DNA of 64,000 bases, from the NCBI GenBank assembly GCA_964036045.1, contig OZ038382.1, forward strand, positions 130,510,556 through 130,574,555, written 5' to 3'. The translations under genes were made by a program, and so were the position numbers. This DNA comes from Eutreptiella sp. 'Long Island Sound 2002' (taxonomy: Eukaryota; Euglenozoa; Euglenophyceae; Eutreptiales; Eutreptiaceae). A model generated the notes under the pieces. The model did not search any database. It saw only the letters and a program-made list of their open reading frames with translations, and was not told the origin of the DNA. Of this stretch, positions 10,981 to 20,884 are shown piece by piece (position 1 is the first letter of the stretch; each line of letters begins with the position of its first letter).

Positions 10981-13900
10981 TTATTCATCAATGAGGCCAT
11001 CCATGTCATCCACGGGCACCTGGGAGCTCGGTTGTGAGCTGCTGGGTGGTGCAGCAGAACGGGTAACACGATCTATTGGGGGGACCCAATCAGAGTCCAT
11101 TTGGGCTAGCAAAGGCAATGCCTGTTGCAATGTCTCTGGCTTGTCGCCGGTTCATGTTATATGGCACCTTCACACCCATGGCACCCAAGCAGTCACAGAT
11201 GCGAGCGCGTGTCCAGTCACGCAATGTGCCTGCCTTTGCGGCACATACCAGCTTGGCCTGTGCACGGGCCAAGGCACGCTTTGGGTCGGACTTCCGTGGT
11301 GCCACTGCTTCCTCTTCACTGTTATTTTCAGCAGCCTCGGCTGCATCATCCACAACCTGCACCATTGCCTCACCACAAGGTCTTGGATCTTTGACAAAGC
11401 ATGTGTGGCAAACCAGACATGTGTTGCACCAGATGCGCACAGACTGCCTGCACACTGCACACTCCATGCCCCTTCGGAAAGTGAAGAAATCATGGTTGCC
11501 ACCATGCAGAGCACGACTACCATCTGGTTCGACCATAGTGTCCTCAGACGGGGCTTGTCGGTCTGCCCGTTTGCGTGTTGGGCCTTGGCAAGCCAGTGGC
11601 ACCTCCGACCCCCCAAAAGATGGCAAAATGTCACCATTGTCGGCCACTACGGCCTCCCCCTCTAGGCACTGCAGCATGGCCGCTTCCACAGATGCACGTG
11701 GATCAATGCGCTGCAAAACCCTACTGCCCTATGCCGGGGACGCACATCGAAGCGTGCATTGGCTGCTAGCTTGCGGGCTACCTGGACACCCTGCCCCTTC
11801 ACCCACTGCCGCAAAGGTGGCAGATTACAATGCAACGCCATGCACATGCTAAGGACATGTGTGTCCTCCATATCATGCATATTGCTGGCGAACCTCCCAC
11901 GCAACGAAATGGCACGCTCAACAGCAGCCTCAGCAGGGCAATATGTGCACAGCAATGAGAATACACACCAAAAATTCACCCATGGTAGATGCTCCCGCTC
12001 TGGCGTCAAGGCCTCCCACATCCGGGACATGGGGGTCTTGGCAAATGTCTGAACGACATGCTCCTTGAAGGATGCCCACTCTTCAAATGCACAGGCAGCA
12101 TTAACATGCGCCGCTGCCAATTCAGCGTGGTGTGTACCCATGAATTGCTTCAGTAGATCCACTCCAAATGTGGCCCGATCAGCCGGTGGTAGAGCGAGCA
12201 AACGGCCATGGTCGAGCAACACAGCACACTCAAGAACACCCCGGGGGTCAATGGTCCCCTCTCCCTCCCTGATGCCAGCAAGCAATGCGTCTGTGACTGC
12301 ACGTGCCTCTGTGGCTGGAAAAGGGGGGCTGGTTGTGCACTTCTGGCCATCGGTATCAAACCGGACCAATTCAACACCATGCCATGCACCCGTCACAGTT
12401 TGCTCTTTGAATTGAGTCCACCCTGGCCCCTCCTCCCTTGCCACCTTTTCCACCCGTGCCTGCAACATTTCGGTTGCTTTGGTGGGGTGGGCACTTGCTG
12501 GTGCATGCAACTGTGCAACATTGTTGAAGCTGTGTGTGCCGTGTCGAATGTCTCCATATACCACTACCCACGACAGCTTGGTGGTGAGGTGCGTTTTGGA
12601 ATCCAAATGCCTCGCCACCCATGGCACATTGGCCAAGAACACCTTGTTGCAACGGGCATTTGCCTCAGACCACCGGATACGGTGACTGGCAGGGATCAAA
12701 CGCAACCCGCTGCGTGTATCGGGTCTGGTGTTCTTTTGGACACACCTCTCGAGGTCCTTCCACTGGCGCGCACCGTTGTACAATGAGGGACCCACAGCTG
12801 CCAGGTAGTCACCATGCACGAAAGAAACACACATAACACATATAAAGAACCTGCAAAAAGAAAAGGGCATACCCTCCTTAATCTTAACCGCCAGGGGAGG
12901 GGGAGGATAGAGGAAGAAGGAACGAGGGACAGGTGTGGGAGGGGATGGGTGTGTGGAGGTGCGTTCATCATCGTCTTTGTGTGTGTGTATGTGAGGTTGC
13001 GCTGAACCACATGGCATGGCTCACCCAAGGGGGTTAGCAAGCACAACCACTTCACAAGCCTTCAAAAATATTGTGCTCCATTGCCAACACATCAACAGCT
13101 TGTCGTGCATTGGCACCACGCACACCAAGGTTAGAGGCACCATCCACATCAAAAGCCACAACCTTCTGAGCCCACCAGGCACGGTCAGGTATCCAGGACA
13201 GCAGCACTGCCTCCACCTGTGCTGTCACCTCCTGTGCCTCCCTTGAAGCCACATCCACCACACCAAGGAACACCTCACACATTCCTCCTGGCCCAGTGCC
13301 TAGGAAGAGGAGCAGGATGGCATACTCATTGATGCGAGGCCGCTGCCGGTCACATCCATCGAACAACAAGGCAATGAACAATGCCCTTTGCATGGTCTGT
13401 GACACACCATCTTGCATGGCACCATGCATTGCAACCATGGCCTTCTCAACTATCCATCGACGCGAGGCATGATGGCCCGGTTTGGAAGTCAACGTGCAAT
13501 GCAGAAGAATGCGCTCACTGATGGGCCGCCACCACTGGACTGCCGAGGAGAGTTTCCGGGTGCATTGTGCAGAACGTTTTCGGGCGCCGCGCCCTAGTGC
13601 ATCTCTGTGTGCAGTCAATGTGGCAGAGAACATCACTGTGTTCATTAGGGGTGAAGGCATGGACCTCGGTGTACCTATGACCGACGCGGTGGTAGCCATT
13701 TTGTCACGCTTGGTGGAGGTATACATTGGGCTCCGCATGTGCACATCCATCGGTGCCGGATTATCAATCTTCCTGCGGCTGCTTGTCGTGCCACGTGACA
13801 CACCCAGGTCGCCCTCCAGGACATCTTTACGCCATGTCTTTGGTCCGGCCATCATCATACGCATGCCTATGCCATACGTTCCATTCACGAAGGCTGAAGC

Positions 13901-14158
13901 AGCCTTCGGTGGCCCCTTCACCCCGGGACAATCCGTTTGAGCAGCCCATGCACAACATATGCACATTACACCCCCTTCAACAGTGAACTGCAACTGCCAA
14001 TGCCCATCCACAAAGGCTTGCAACGTCTTTGGCCCACATGTCCATTGCTTGGGGGCTGCCCCCAGCATCACAGAAAAAGCATTGCTCCCTGCTGCAGCCA
14101 ATGCGGCAGACCGGGCTCCATCCTGTTCTATGGACTCGGCAACAGACCGGTGTGACAT
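10981..14158 (-). CDS. hAT-superfamily transposase, four-exon model
   Basis: The model on the minus strand joins 14158-13056, 12850-11746, 11710-11168 and 11139-10981 through GT-AG introns of 205, 35 and 28 nt, giving 969 aa with no internal stop. Domains in order: a Cys-rich N-terminal patch (MCICCAW, about 13,937-13,966); an RNase H-like core with LLFDGCD (near 13,355) and VVAFDVDGASN (near 13,145), the spacing of hAT transposases of the ZMYM/ZNF862/DUF4371 kind; a (TR)W-like segment (HRIRWSEANA); the C-terminal dimerisation region with CPAEAAVERAISL (about 11,890-11,945); then an extra Cys-rich motif (CAVCRQSVRIWCNTC) and an acidic end (DDMDGLIDE, TAA stop). The ATG at 14158 is the first in frame, and the frame stays open upstream to 14302. 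The two short introns are inferred only from phase and boundary; the alternative is a decaying gene with two frameshifts. No TIR or TSD was identified. Confidence 0.65.
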
Positions 14159-14399
14159 GCCCTGACCTGCATGCCTTTCATCCCACTCCTTCTCATGACG
14201 CGCCCAGAGATGGACCTGGTGGCAAGGCGGAGATTTACGAGTGTTTACAGTGCTTTTGGCACCCGGCACCCACCTTGTGTAAATTGGTGTAAATTTTCCC
14301 AAAAGTGGCGTAAATTTCCTTCAAAAAGTGTAAATTTAAGAAAAGGACGGTGTCACTCATCAGCTCAACCAATGTGCAAAACTCAGAAAAAAGTAATGT

Positions 14400-14472
14400 A
14401 CAATTTTGTGATTGGTTGCTTGGGCCTTGTGACCCCAAGTGGCGTTTTCCCGCCGTTTGCATTATATATACC
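14400..14472 (+). promoter_or_regulatory. Possible Pol II promoter (ATTGG and TATA motifs)
   Basis: An inverted CCAAT motif (gattggttg) near 14,410 is followed about 50 bp later by attatatata at 14,461-14,470. Spacing suits a plus-strand promoter, which would face the LINE endonuclease remnant. No transcription evidence; motif-level only. Confidence 0.2.
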
Positions 14473-14961
14473 AGCAGGCAGGGTTTGTTTTAGGTGGGTT
14501 TGCCCAAGCACTGCCGGGGGGGAGAGGGGGTCGTGGGGGATGGGGAATGCACCATGGACCCAGGTTGTGGTCCAAATTTTGTCTTGCCACAAGGGCAAAA
14601 AGATGGTGAAAAATTCAGAAGCAAAGGGCAAAAATTTTGGTGCACTCTGAGCAGGGGAAGGAGGTCGTTGCGGCGGGGGTGGGGGTACATATGTTAGTTT
14701 CGTTGTATGTTGTTAGTTTACAGTGTGTGGCGGGGTGAGTAGATATATACACAGGTTACAAACAAGAGTCCCATCTTGCCCTGAACCCTCATTACGGCCC
14801 GACTCCACGCCTCCCCTGAGTAAGGTTTCTTAACTGGACCTTCCAGCTCAGGAAGCGGTCTCCTATCACGAATTTCGCCTCCCACAAACAAAGCCCAGCT
14901 ACACTACTCTCCGCCCAAAACTAAACCAAAAATCTTTACAATACCCCCCCCACACACACAA

Positions 14962-16069
14962 CTAAAATTCACAACGCACAATTTTAAAAAAAAATCACCA
15001 GCACCACAAGTCTTTTCACACCTCTACCAAAACAGAGATGTTCTTTTTGGACAGGAGCTTCTAAAGCCCTCTTCACTCCCACCACCCTAGTGCCATTCTG
15101 CGCTTGCTAAAACATGGTACAACTTACCGAAAACCAGGGAGTACAGTAGAGGGATTGCCATTTATGTTTCTGACCGCATAGCACCCTTCTGCACACCCAT
15201 AAAACATGTTGACTGGGAAGGGCTCATGACGCTGTTACTTCTTTCCCTCCCAGGGTCACCCCCCACATTACTCATCTTCCTCTACTGCCCCCCACACGAC
15301 ACACGTCTTCGCCAAGTGATTTCAGAAGCACTGGACATCGTGCTTCGTAAATACCCTTCGCATATCATTGGGGGGGATTTTAATGCATCCATTAATTTCT
15401 CACTAGACACCGACAATATCGTCTCCTCAAATGCCTTGCCATGGCTTTCCAACAAAGTCAACAGGCAACGAGTGGCATTACACGACACATTCCGTGATCA
15501 GCATCCACACCTAAGGAAATTCTCTAGATACTGGACCACCAACCACCAAAACCAAGCCAGACTCGACTACATCTTCGCCTCTCCCCAATTTACAACAACC
15601 CACCCTATTCTTGACGCCGACATCGACACATCAAACTTTTTTTCCGGCCACCACCCCGCATTCATTACCTGCTGTGCCCCCGTCATACCGTCACTTACTT
15701 TCCAGGCACAACCGGCACCTATCTTTGGGCTTCTCACAAAAGATGAAGTACACGCTCAGGCATCAATCATTTCGCCACGCCGAACTCCATCTATAGCACG
15801 TCTTACCTTCAGGGACACAAAAAACGTAGCACACCCCAGGGGTACACACCACCGTCACCCATACCGCTGAAGGTGAGGAAAAGGTCACAACCCATCTCCA
15901 GATCACAGCCAACCAAACCTCAATCTTTTCCGCTCCGCACAATGCTACAACCACATGCACCTCCCTTCCCAGCACCACACCCACCACTCCTGAGCCCGAG
16001 GCCCTTCCCCAAACCATCCTCAGCACCACCCAAAAAGCGAGCAAAGTAGGGACAAGGCTGACCGCATAA
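14962..16069 (+). pseudogene. LINE endonuclease (EEP/APE-type) remnant without reverse transcriptase
   Basis: The frame from 14,962 reads LKFTTHN, VLFGQELL (catalytic QE motif), SRGIAIYVSDRI, IIGGDFNASINF (GDFN motif), then ARLDYIFASPQF and FFSGHHPAF. This is the order of exonuclease-endonuclease-phosphatase domains at the N-terminus of non-LTR retrotransposon ORF2, which nick target DNA. Breaks: an in-frame TAG at 15,088-15,090; the terminal SDH motif reads SGHH, losing its Asp; and a frameshift near 15,840, after which a Thr/Pro-rich frame (15,842-16,069) runs to TAA. No reverse transcriptase follows. A 10-A run near 16,190-16,199 could be an old poly(A) tail, which would imply an internal deletion. 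Confidence 0.7.
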
Positions 16070-16489
16070 CCTGAGCACCGCATGACCCACGACCCATGAT
16101 CTTACCTTCCCCTTTGTATGTATACCTTCGCCGGTACATTGCATGGGGTGGTGCCCCGGCCCTGAACATTGTTCGAACTAGTCTACGTTAAAAAAAAAAG
16201 AGTTACACGATCAGTTTAGCAATTTTCTTTCTCGGGGGCCGGGGAAGCAGGCATAACAGGACAAAAGGTTAGCAGGTTAGAGGCAAGTTAAGACAAGTTG
16301 CACATCAGAAAAATAGAATGCGGCACTGCTCGCCGCTGATTGCTGCGTGGCATCATTGTTTGACGCCTCGTAGCCATAACTCCAAGGCCTCGGGCTCCTC
16401 TTCCATCCAAGCCTCCAATCCTTCAGGAGGCTTGAGGTGCTCCAATGCAAGGCCTGCAGCGGAAAGACATCAGGTCTTACAACAACAAA

Positions 16490-16624
16490 CAGGCAGGCAA
16501 TTTCACCATGCAGTCGCAGGCAGTACAGGCAGTCAATTTTAGAATGCAGTTGCAGGCAGTGGAGGCAGTGCAGGGAGGCAGGCAATTGCAGAATGCAGTC
16601 GCAAGCAGTGCAGGCAGTCAATTT
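16490..16624. repeat. GCAGTCGCAGGCAGT short tandem repeat
   Basis: About three diverged copies of a 35-55 bp unit built on cagtcgcaggcagt, caggcagtcaatttt and agaatgcagt. It adjoins the 3' end of the unknown exon at 16,625. Confidence 0.6.
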
Positions 16625-16863
16625 GCGGATTGCGTCGTAGTGGGAGGGGAGGCGGCTTGGGACTGTGGGGGTTGCTGTGGCGCGGCGGCGGCGGGCGGGT
16701 TGTATGAGAACTCAAAGCCATTGCGGGGCTTGGAGTTCTTGGCGGCGCGCTCGATCTGCACTTGCTGCAGCGTCGAGGGTGCACCTTCGGCCTTGATGTG
16801 CTTGAGGGCGGCGGCGGGTGTAAAGTTCTTGCCACTGGGCGTCCGCTTCTTGCTTGCGAACCC
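16625..16863 (-). CDS. Probable 3' exon of an unknown protein (Ala/Pro/Gln-rich tail)
   Basis: A minus-strand frame with clear coding character: FASKKRTPSGKNFTPAAALK, then HIKAEGAPSTLQQVQIERAA, then a low-complexity Pro/Ala/Gln/Thr tail and TGA. The 5' limit is placed where the frame becomes plausible, after a possible acceptor (ttcgcaag). No family recognised. It lies in the putative 3.2-kb insertion. Confidence 0.35.
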
Positions 16864-17412
16864 ACATCACATGACAAAAACTGCCACAACAAATAGCAAT
16901 GTGGAAGCAGCCCTACCAGCAAGCCAATTGCTAAAAGTGGAAATCTTATAACATACAACGTACTCGGACTTAGTCATTAACATGGAAATTCTTGCCACCC
17001 CACTACTTGCGCACCCACGTCACATGACAAAGAGCACTAAAACAAGCAGCAATGTACAACCTTCATGGCAACCAAGGCAATTGCTAGATATATAAATGTT
17101 ATAACGTGCAAAATACTCCAATTCAATGGGGATAAGACGCACTATGTAACCATCGGCGTCCGCCCTTGCATGCACCACACTCGAGCCGGGCTAGCTCTCG
17201 AGAGTGGGATATCCAGCACGCAACAAACGACATTTGTATAGCGCCTCGTATTGCGGAATCTAGCACTCAAAGCATGGACGGTTTGATGAAGGTAGCTAAA
17301 TCCCTGAAAAAGTTGACACACCAAAGAAGAAATTTTCATGTTCAATACTCACAATTGTAGACCTCCTACATATCTAAATATCGACCTAATAACATGCAAA
17401 GTACTTGGGTTC
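16864..17412. repeat. Two diverged direct repeats of about 150 bp; otherwise no gene
   Basis: The segment from about 16,858 (acccacatcacatgacaaa ... caattgctaaaa ... ttataac) recurs from about 17,010 (acccacgtcacatgacaaa ... caattgctagat ... ttataac). Beyond 17,110 nothing is recognised up to the GTAAATT-rich block. Confidence 0.55.
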
Positions 17413-17470
17413 CTCAATTTACACCGAATTTACACAACTTTACACAAATTTACGCCACTTTTTGAGCAAT

Positions 17471-18848
17471 TTACAAAAATTTACGTAATTTACGGCGCAA
17501 ATTGGATTTGGCACCCGGTACGGCACCCATTATTCCCCGGCTTGCCTGGTGGGCTTGCACACGGACCCGCAAATGCTGTTTCACCCGTACCCTTTGTTTT
17601 TGTAGAAGCTTTGCCACAGCTTCGACAAACTCGGTGGAGGGCTCGGTATCCCCCACATGTGTGGTACATTCGGGGTCACCCATTGGCAGCACCATGGCTA
17701 CCAACTGGGTGTTACTCGGCAGGCTCGGGGAATGCTTGCTGACAGCTGGTGCTGTAGAGTGCAAGGGGGAGGGCTGTGCTTCCCCAACGCAGCTGGTATT
17801 TTCTGGGTCCCCCGTTGCCAACGCCATGGCTGGCAACGCGGTGTTACTTGGCATGCTCGGGACATGCCTGTTGACAGTTGTTGCTGCAGGCTGAGATGGG
17901 GCACCACGTGCACCACGATTGCAAGCACCTCTTTGTGAACCGCCTTGTGATACACCCACCATCTCTGTGGGAGTACCCTCATACAATAGGAATGTCACCT
18001 TTCGCGAATCGGCAGGGGGCCATCCCCTTGTCACTGAGGCATCATCACACAACCACCACTCATCGCCAACTAAAATGTGAACAACAAAGTGCCCTTGCTC
18101 CCTAGTTGCTCCAATGTGCAGCACCATGGCCCGAAGGGACCAATGGTACCCGTTGACATCCACAAACTCATGATCCACAGTCAAGCTGTGAAGCTGTTGA
18201 TTGTGGACATGGAGTGGAGCCAACTTGTTGAACACCAGTGACGCTAGTATAGGGGCCTCTTGGAGATCTCCCCCACAGCCACATGGGGGGGGCGTTTGTA
18301 GGGCGGTCCAACAAACGGCCCCTCATTCCCTCCCTTATCCGCATCCGCAGGCGTTGCCCCTGGTTAGTAACACGCAACACTTGGGCGGCCATTGCCATCT
18401 CGCGTCCAGCTTGGAGGACTTTCTTGTCGCACACTGGGCACCGCTGCCACCATTGCTCATGAGACAAGCAGTTGGACAGAGAACAAACACCAGCACCAAC
18501 CAGCTTCGGTACCATGTGCTTCCAACACTGAGCCATCTCGGATTGCTGCATCCACTCAAAATTGGGAGCCTTCCTAACACATTGACACCGACCACTACAA
18601 TGGCACGGAGTAACGGTTGGCTGCCCCTCCTCCGCGAAGAGACGTGCAATGGCATGTGGATGGTACACAGCACCTGTCGTACCTGCCAGCATGTCAACCC
18701 AAAGTGTAGCCCACACCGCCACATCATCTGGGCACTCATCATGGAAGGCCTCCTGTCCGCCAGAGGCCAGGGACAGGCACTGCAATGTTGTACCAAGCCA
18801 GCACCAATTGTGACTTTGGGAATTGCCATGCCACATGGCCGTTGCCAT
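17471..18848 (-). CDS. Ubiquitin-specific protease (peptidase C19) domain
   Basis: The Cys box is HNWCWLGTTLQCLSL, matching GNTCxxNSxLQCL with Cys at 18,803 and the oxyanion Asn two residues before it. The His box follows near 18,145-18,000: YHWSLRAMVLHIGATREQGH, FVVHI and WWLCDDASVT, with catalytic His at 18,091 and Asp at about 18,046-18,043, and then VTFLLYEG. All three catalytic residues are therefore present. Between the boxes is a Cys-rich insert (CHCSGRCQC ... CPVC), possibly zinc-binding. The frame shifts by one at an 8-G run (18,285-18,292); one base fewer would join the two halves (through PPCGCGGDLQEA). A 49-nt GT-AG candidate would also bridge in phase. The segment is in frame with the upstream TET-like domain across a TAG, or could start at its own ATG (18,848). 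The C-terminus runs into the GTAAATT block. Confidence 0.65.
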
Positions 18849-18869
18849 GCTCCACCTTGCGGACCACCA

Positions 18870-19477
18870 CTAACCTGCAGGTAGGCGGAAGGCATGCTTG
18901 TGCAAGAAGGCACGGTGCGATGGAGGCAAACTCGGCCAATCTGCAAGGCCGTAAAACACCACCAATCGCTTGTCCCCTTCCCATGGGCAGGTAGCATGCC
19001 ATGCCCCGGTGCGGAGCACTACAAATTGCCTATCGACACGGTACCTATGGCCTGCATGGTTAATGCCGTCGGGGCAATGCCTTCTCCCTGGTCTGCCACG
19101 CGGTCCACTCCCGACACCTCCCTCTTCCACCCAGATCTCACCACCCAAGTGCTGCCCAGTTGAGAACACTGTTGACCATGGGGTAATGTCAAAACGATGC
19201 TGATGGGGATCTGTCCTGTCATTGCATGATAGCTGTATTGTAGTCCATGTGAACCACTCTGGCACCAACCCCGTGCAACGTGGTTCACCATCAACACAAC
19301 GGGGCCATGCTCTTGTGTGCCGTGCACAAGCCGTGACCCGCGCACATCCCCCTTCCCTGTATGCCGTTTGCTACCGCCTACACCCAGCTGCAACCGTCAC
19401 AAGGAGAAATGCCCGAACGTCTCTCTTGTGTACACCAGTGTCCCCATAATGCCATGCAAGAAACACAACGGTGCTAC
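18870..19477 (-). CDS. TET/JBP-like 2OG-Fe(II) dioxygenase domain, variant iron site
   Basis: From 19,268 the frame reads WFTWTTIQLSC, then DPHQHRFDITPWSTVFS, then LGGEIWVEE, and later GAWHATCPWEGDKRLVVFYG before HAFRLPAG and TAG. This is the order of the double-stranded beta-helix of TET/JBP-type oxygenases: HxD followed by a polar/Asn position, a GGEL(W) strand, and the distal H with PF/PWxGxR for 2-oxoglutarate. Family members hydroxylate thymine or 5-methylcytosine and are expanded in fungi and some algae, often near transposons (established knowledge). Here the second metal ligand, normally Asp, is His (HQH, 19,205-19,197); the distal His (18,998) and Arg (18,968) are kept. A possible 27-nt intron (19,383-19,357) would remove an in-frame TAG. 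Assignment is from motifs only. Confidence 0.55.
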
Positions 19478-20884
19478 CTGCAGAGAGCGGTCATAGCTGG
19501 CACCTCGGAAATGTCCTCCACGCCCGTATCCATCACGTTCGGCCTCACCAATGAGGATCACACATGCTTGTTCACAGGCTTCCTCCATCTCGCGGGTCGT
19601 ACGGTACACTTTGGGTTCTGCCTTACCCGGACTCCAAACTAGAGCACGCGTCGCAGCACTGTTGGTGCCAAACCTTGATCCCGTAATGTTTGGTGTGTTT
19701 GTACGCAACAACACAACCTTCCCATCGGTGTGGGTGGCAAGATTTCGAACATGGTCTGGCAAACCACCCCAACATCGCTCACCCCATGCATCCTACTCCA
19801 AGGCCCTACAGCCACTCAGAGCATTCTCTTACACCTCTATGCCACACCGTTCCCGGTACATTATGGTTGCCTGCACCCGCAGTTCCGCACCACATAAGGG
19901 GGTCTGATTGCGGAGAGCATGGAGGCTCAGAGCAGCTGTAAAAAAGAAGCATGCACCAGCGACAAAGTCATCAGGTTGTAACCGGAACTTCAATGCACGG
20001 ATCGTAGGCCTGAGCCTTACTCGGGGCCTCCTCAACTCTCAGGTGAGGATCGTCCACCTCAATTGGTGCAGCCATGTCATCCCCTACCCGCAAATGCTTT
20101 GCAGCAGGCAGAGGGTTGGCATCCCTGGGCACAGCTTTCTTGCCTGAGGGGGGGCTTTTGCGCAGCTGAGCCTTCGGTGCTGGAGTGACTGGGTGCCATG
20201 ACTGTGGGTGCAGTCCCCAAACTGCTATGCACATTAGGGGAGGACATGTCACTATCTTGCCCACTTAACATAACCTGTGGTGGGCGCTGTGCTAGGGGCA
20301 CCCGTGACTCCTGATCCGAGGGTGTCACATCACCACAGCCGGAGTGTGGGGTTAGGCACTCCTGTGCAACACCATGGATGCTACCTGGACCTGTGACCTG
20401 CGTTATATCTCGTTCCTCCATCTGATCATCTCCATGCACACCATCTGCAACACTGGGTGCACCCATGTCATCAAGGACACCACCAGATGCACCTTGGGGT
20501 CCGCGTCGCAGCGCACAGGTAGGAGCGTCGGACTCACTTGGATCGCCTCTGGGGGGATCCTGGTCAGCACTCACGGGACTTGGGGGGGGGGGGGGTTGTG
20601 GGGTTAGGCATTGTTGTGCATCACCATGGATGGCACCTGCACCAGTGGCCTCCTTCATATCTCCTTCCTGCATCTGATCATCGTGGTGCACAGCAGCTGC
20701 ATCACTGGGTGTACCTATGTCACTAGGGACACCACTAGATGTACCTTGGAGTCCCAGTCGCAGCGCACAGGCAGGGACGTCGGACTCACTTGGATCACCT
20801 CTAGGGGTGATCCTGGTCGGGGGCCATGGGATCTTGGGGGGCGGGGGGGGGGGGGGGGGTTGCACCCCAGCTTCAGCCATGGAG

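Larger units (their letters stand above)
14255..17518. mobile_element. Putative about 3.2-kb insertion flanked by tttggcacccgg
   Basis: The 12-mer tttggcacccgg occurs at 14,255-14,266 and at 17,507-17,518 in the same orientation. Just inside lie AT-rich blocks that are roughly inverse complements and rich in GTAAATT (14,276-14,336 and 17,413-17,500); both contain gtggcgtaaattt or its inverse. On the minus strand both flanks read VPGAK in the frames of the neighbouring genes. This fits an inserted segment with a duplicated target, but a shared terminal motif of two adjacent elements would look the same. Confidence 0.4.
17471..20880 (-). pseudogene. Composite gene: Pro-rich N-terminus, TET/JBP-like domain, USP domain
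   Basis: Minus-strand coding pieces follow one another over 3.4 kb. (1) 20,880-20,100: a Pro-rich segment with two in-frame 252-bp (84-residue) repeats sharing PRGDPSESD; the frame changes before 20,020. (2) An 85-nt intron candidate, 20,020-19,936 (GTAAGG donor, ttttttacag acceptor), phase-consistent. (3) 19,935-19,846, then stops in frame, bridged in phase by a weak 90-nt GT-AG candidate. (4) 19,755-19,504, a basic/polar segment. (5) 19,477-18,870, the beta-helix domain. (6) 18,869-17,471, the USP domain, same frame as (5) but across a TAG at 18,870. Neither domain is usual transposase equipment, but the setting (satellite upstream, TE blocks downstream, hAT gene further downstream on the same strand) suggests a mobile-element gene. 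The copy is broken or has unrecognised introns. Confidence 0.55.

Noticed and set aside
18870-20035. TAA/TAG read as glutamine (alternative nuclear code), because several in-frame TAR codons interrupt otherwise continuous frames
   Set aside because: The VMA21-like gene uses only CAR for its eight Gln, the hAT exons run for hundreds of codons without TAR, and the hAT C-terminus ends naturally at TAA. Introns, nonsense mutations or decay explain the TAR codons better.
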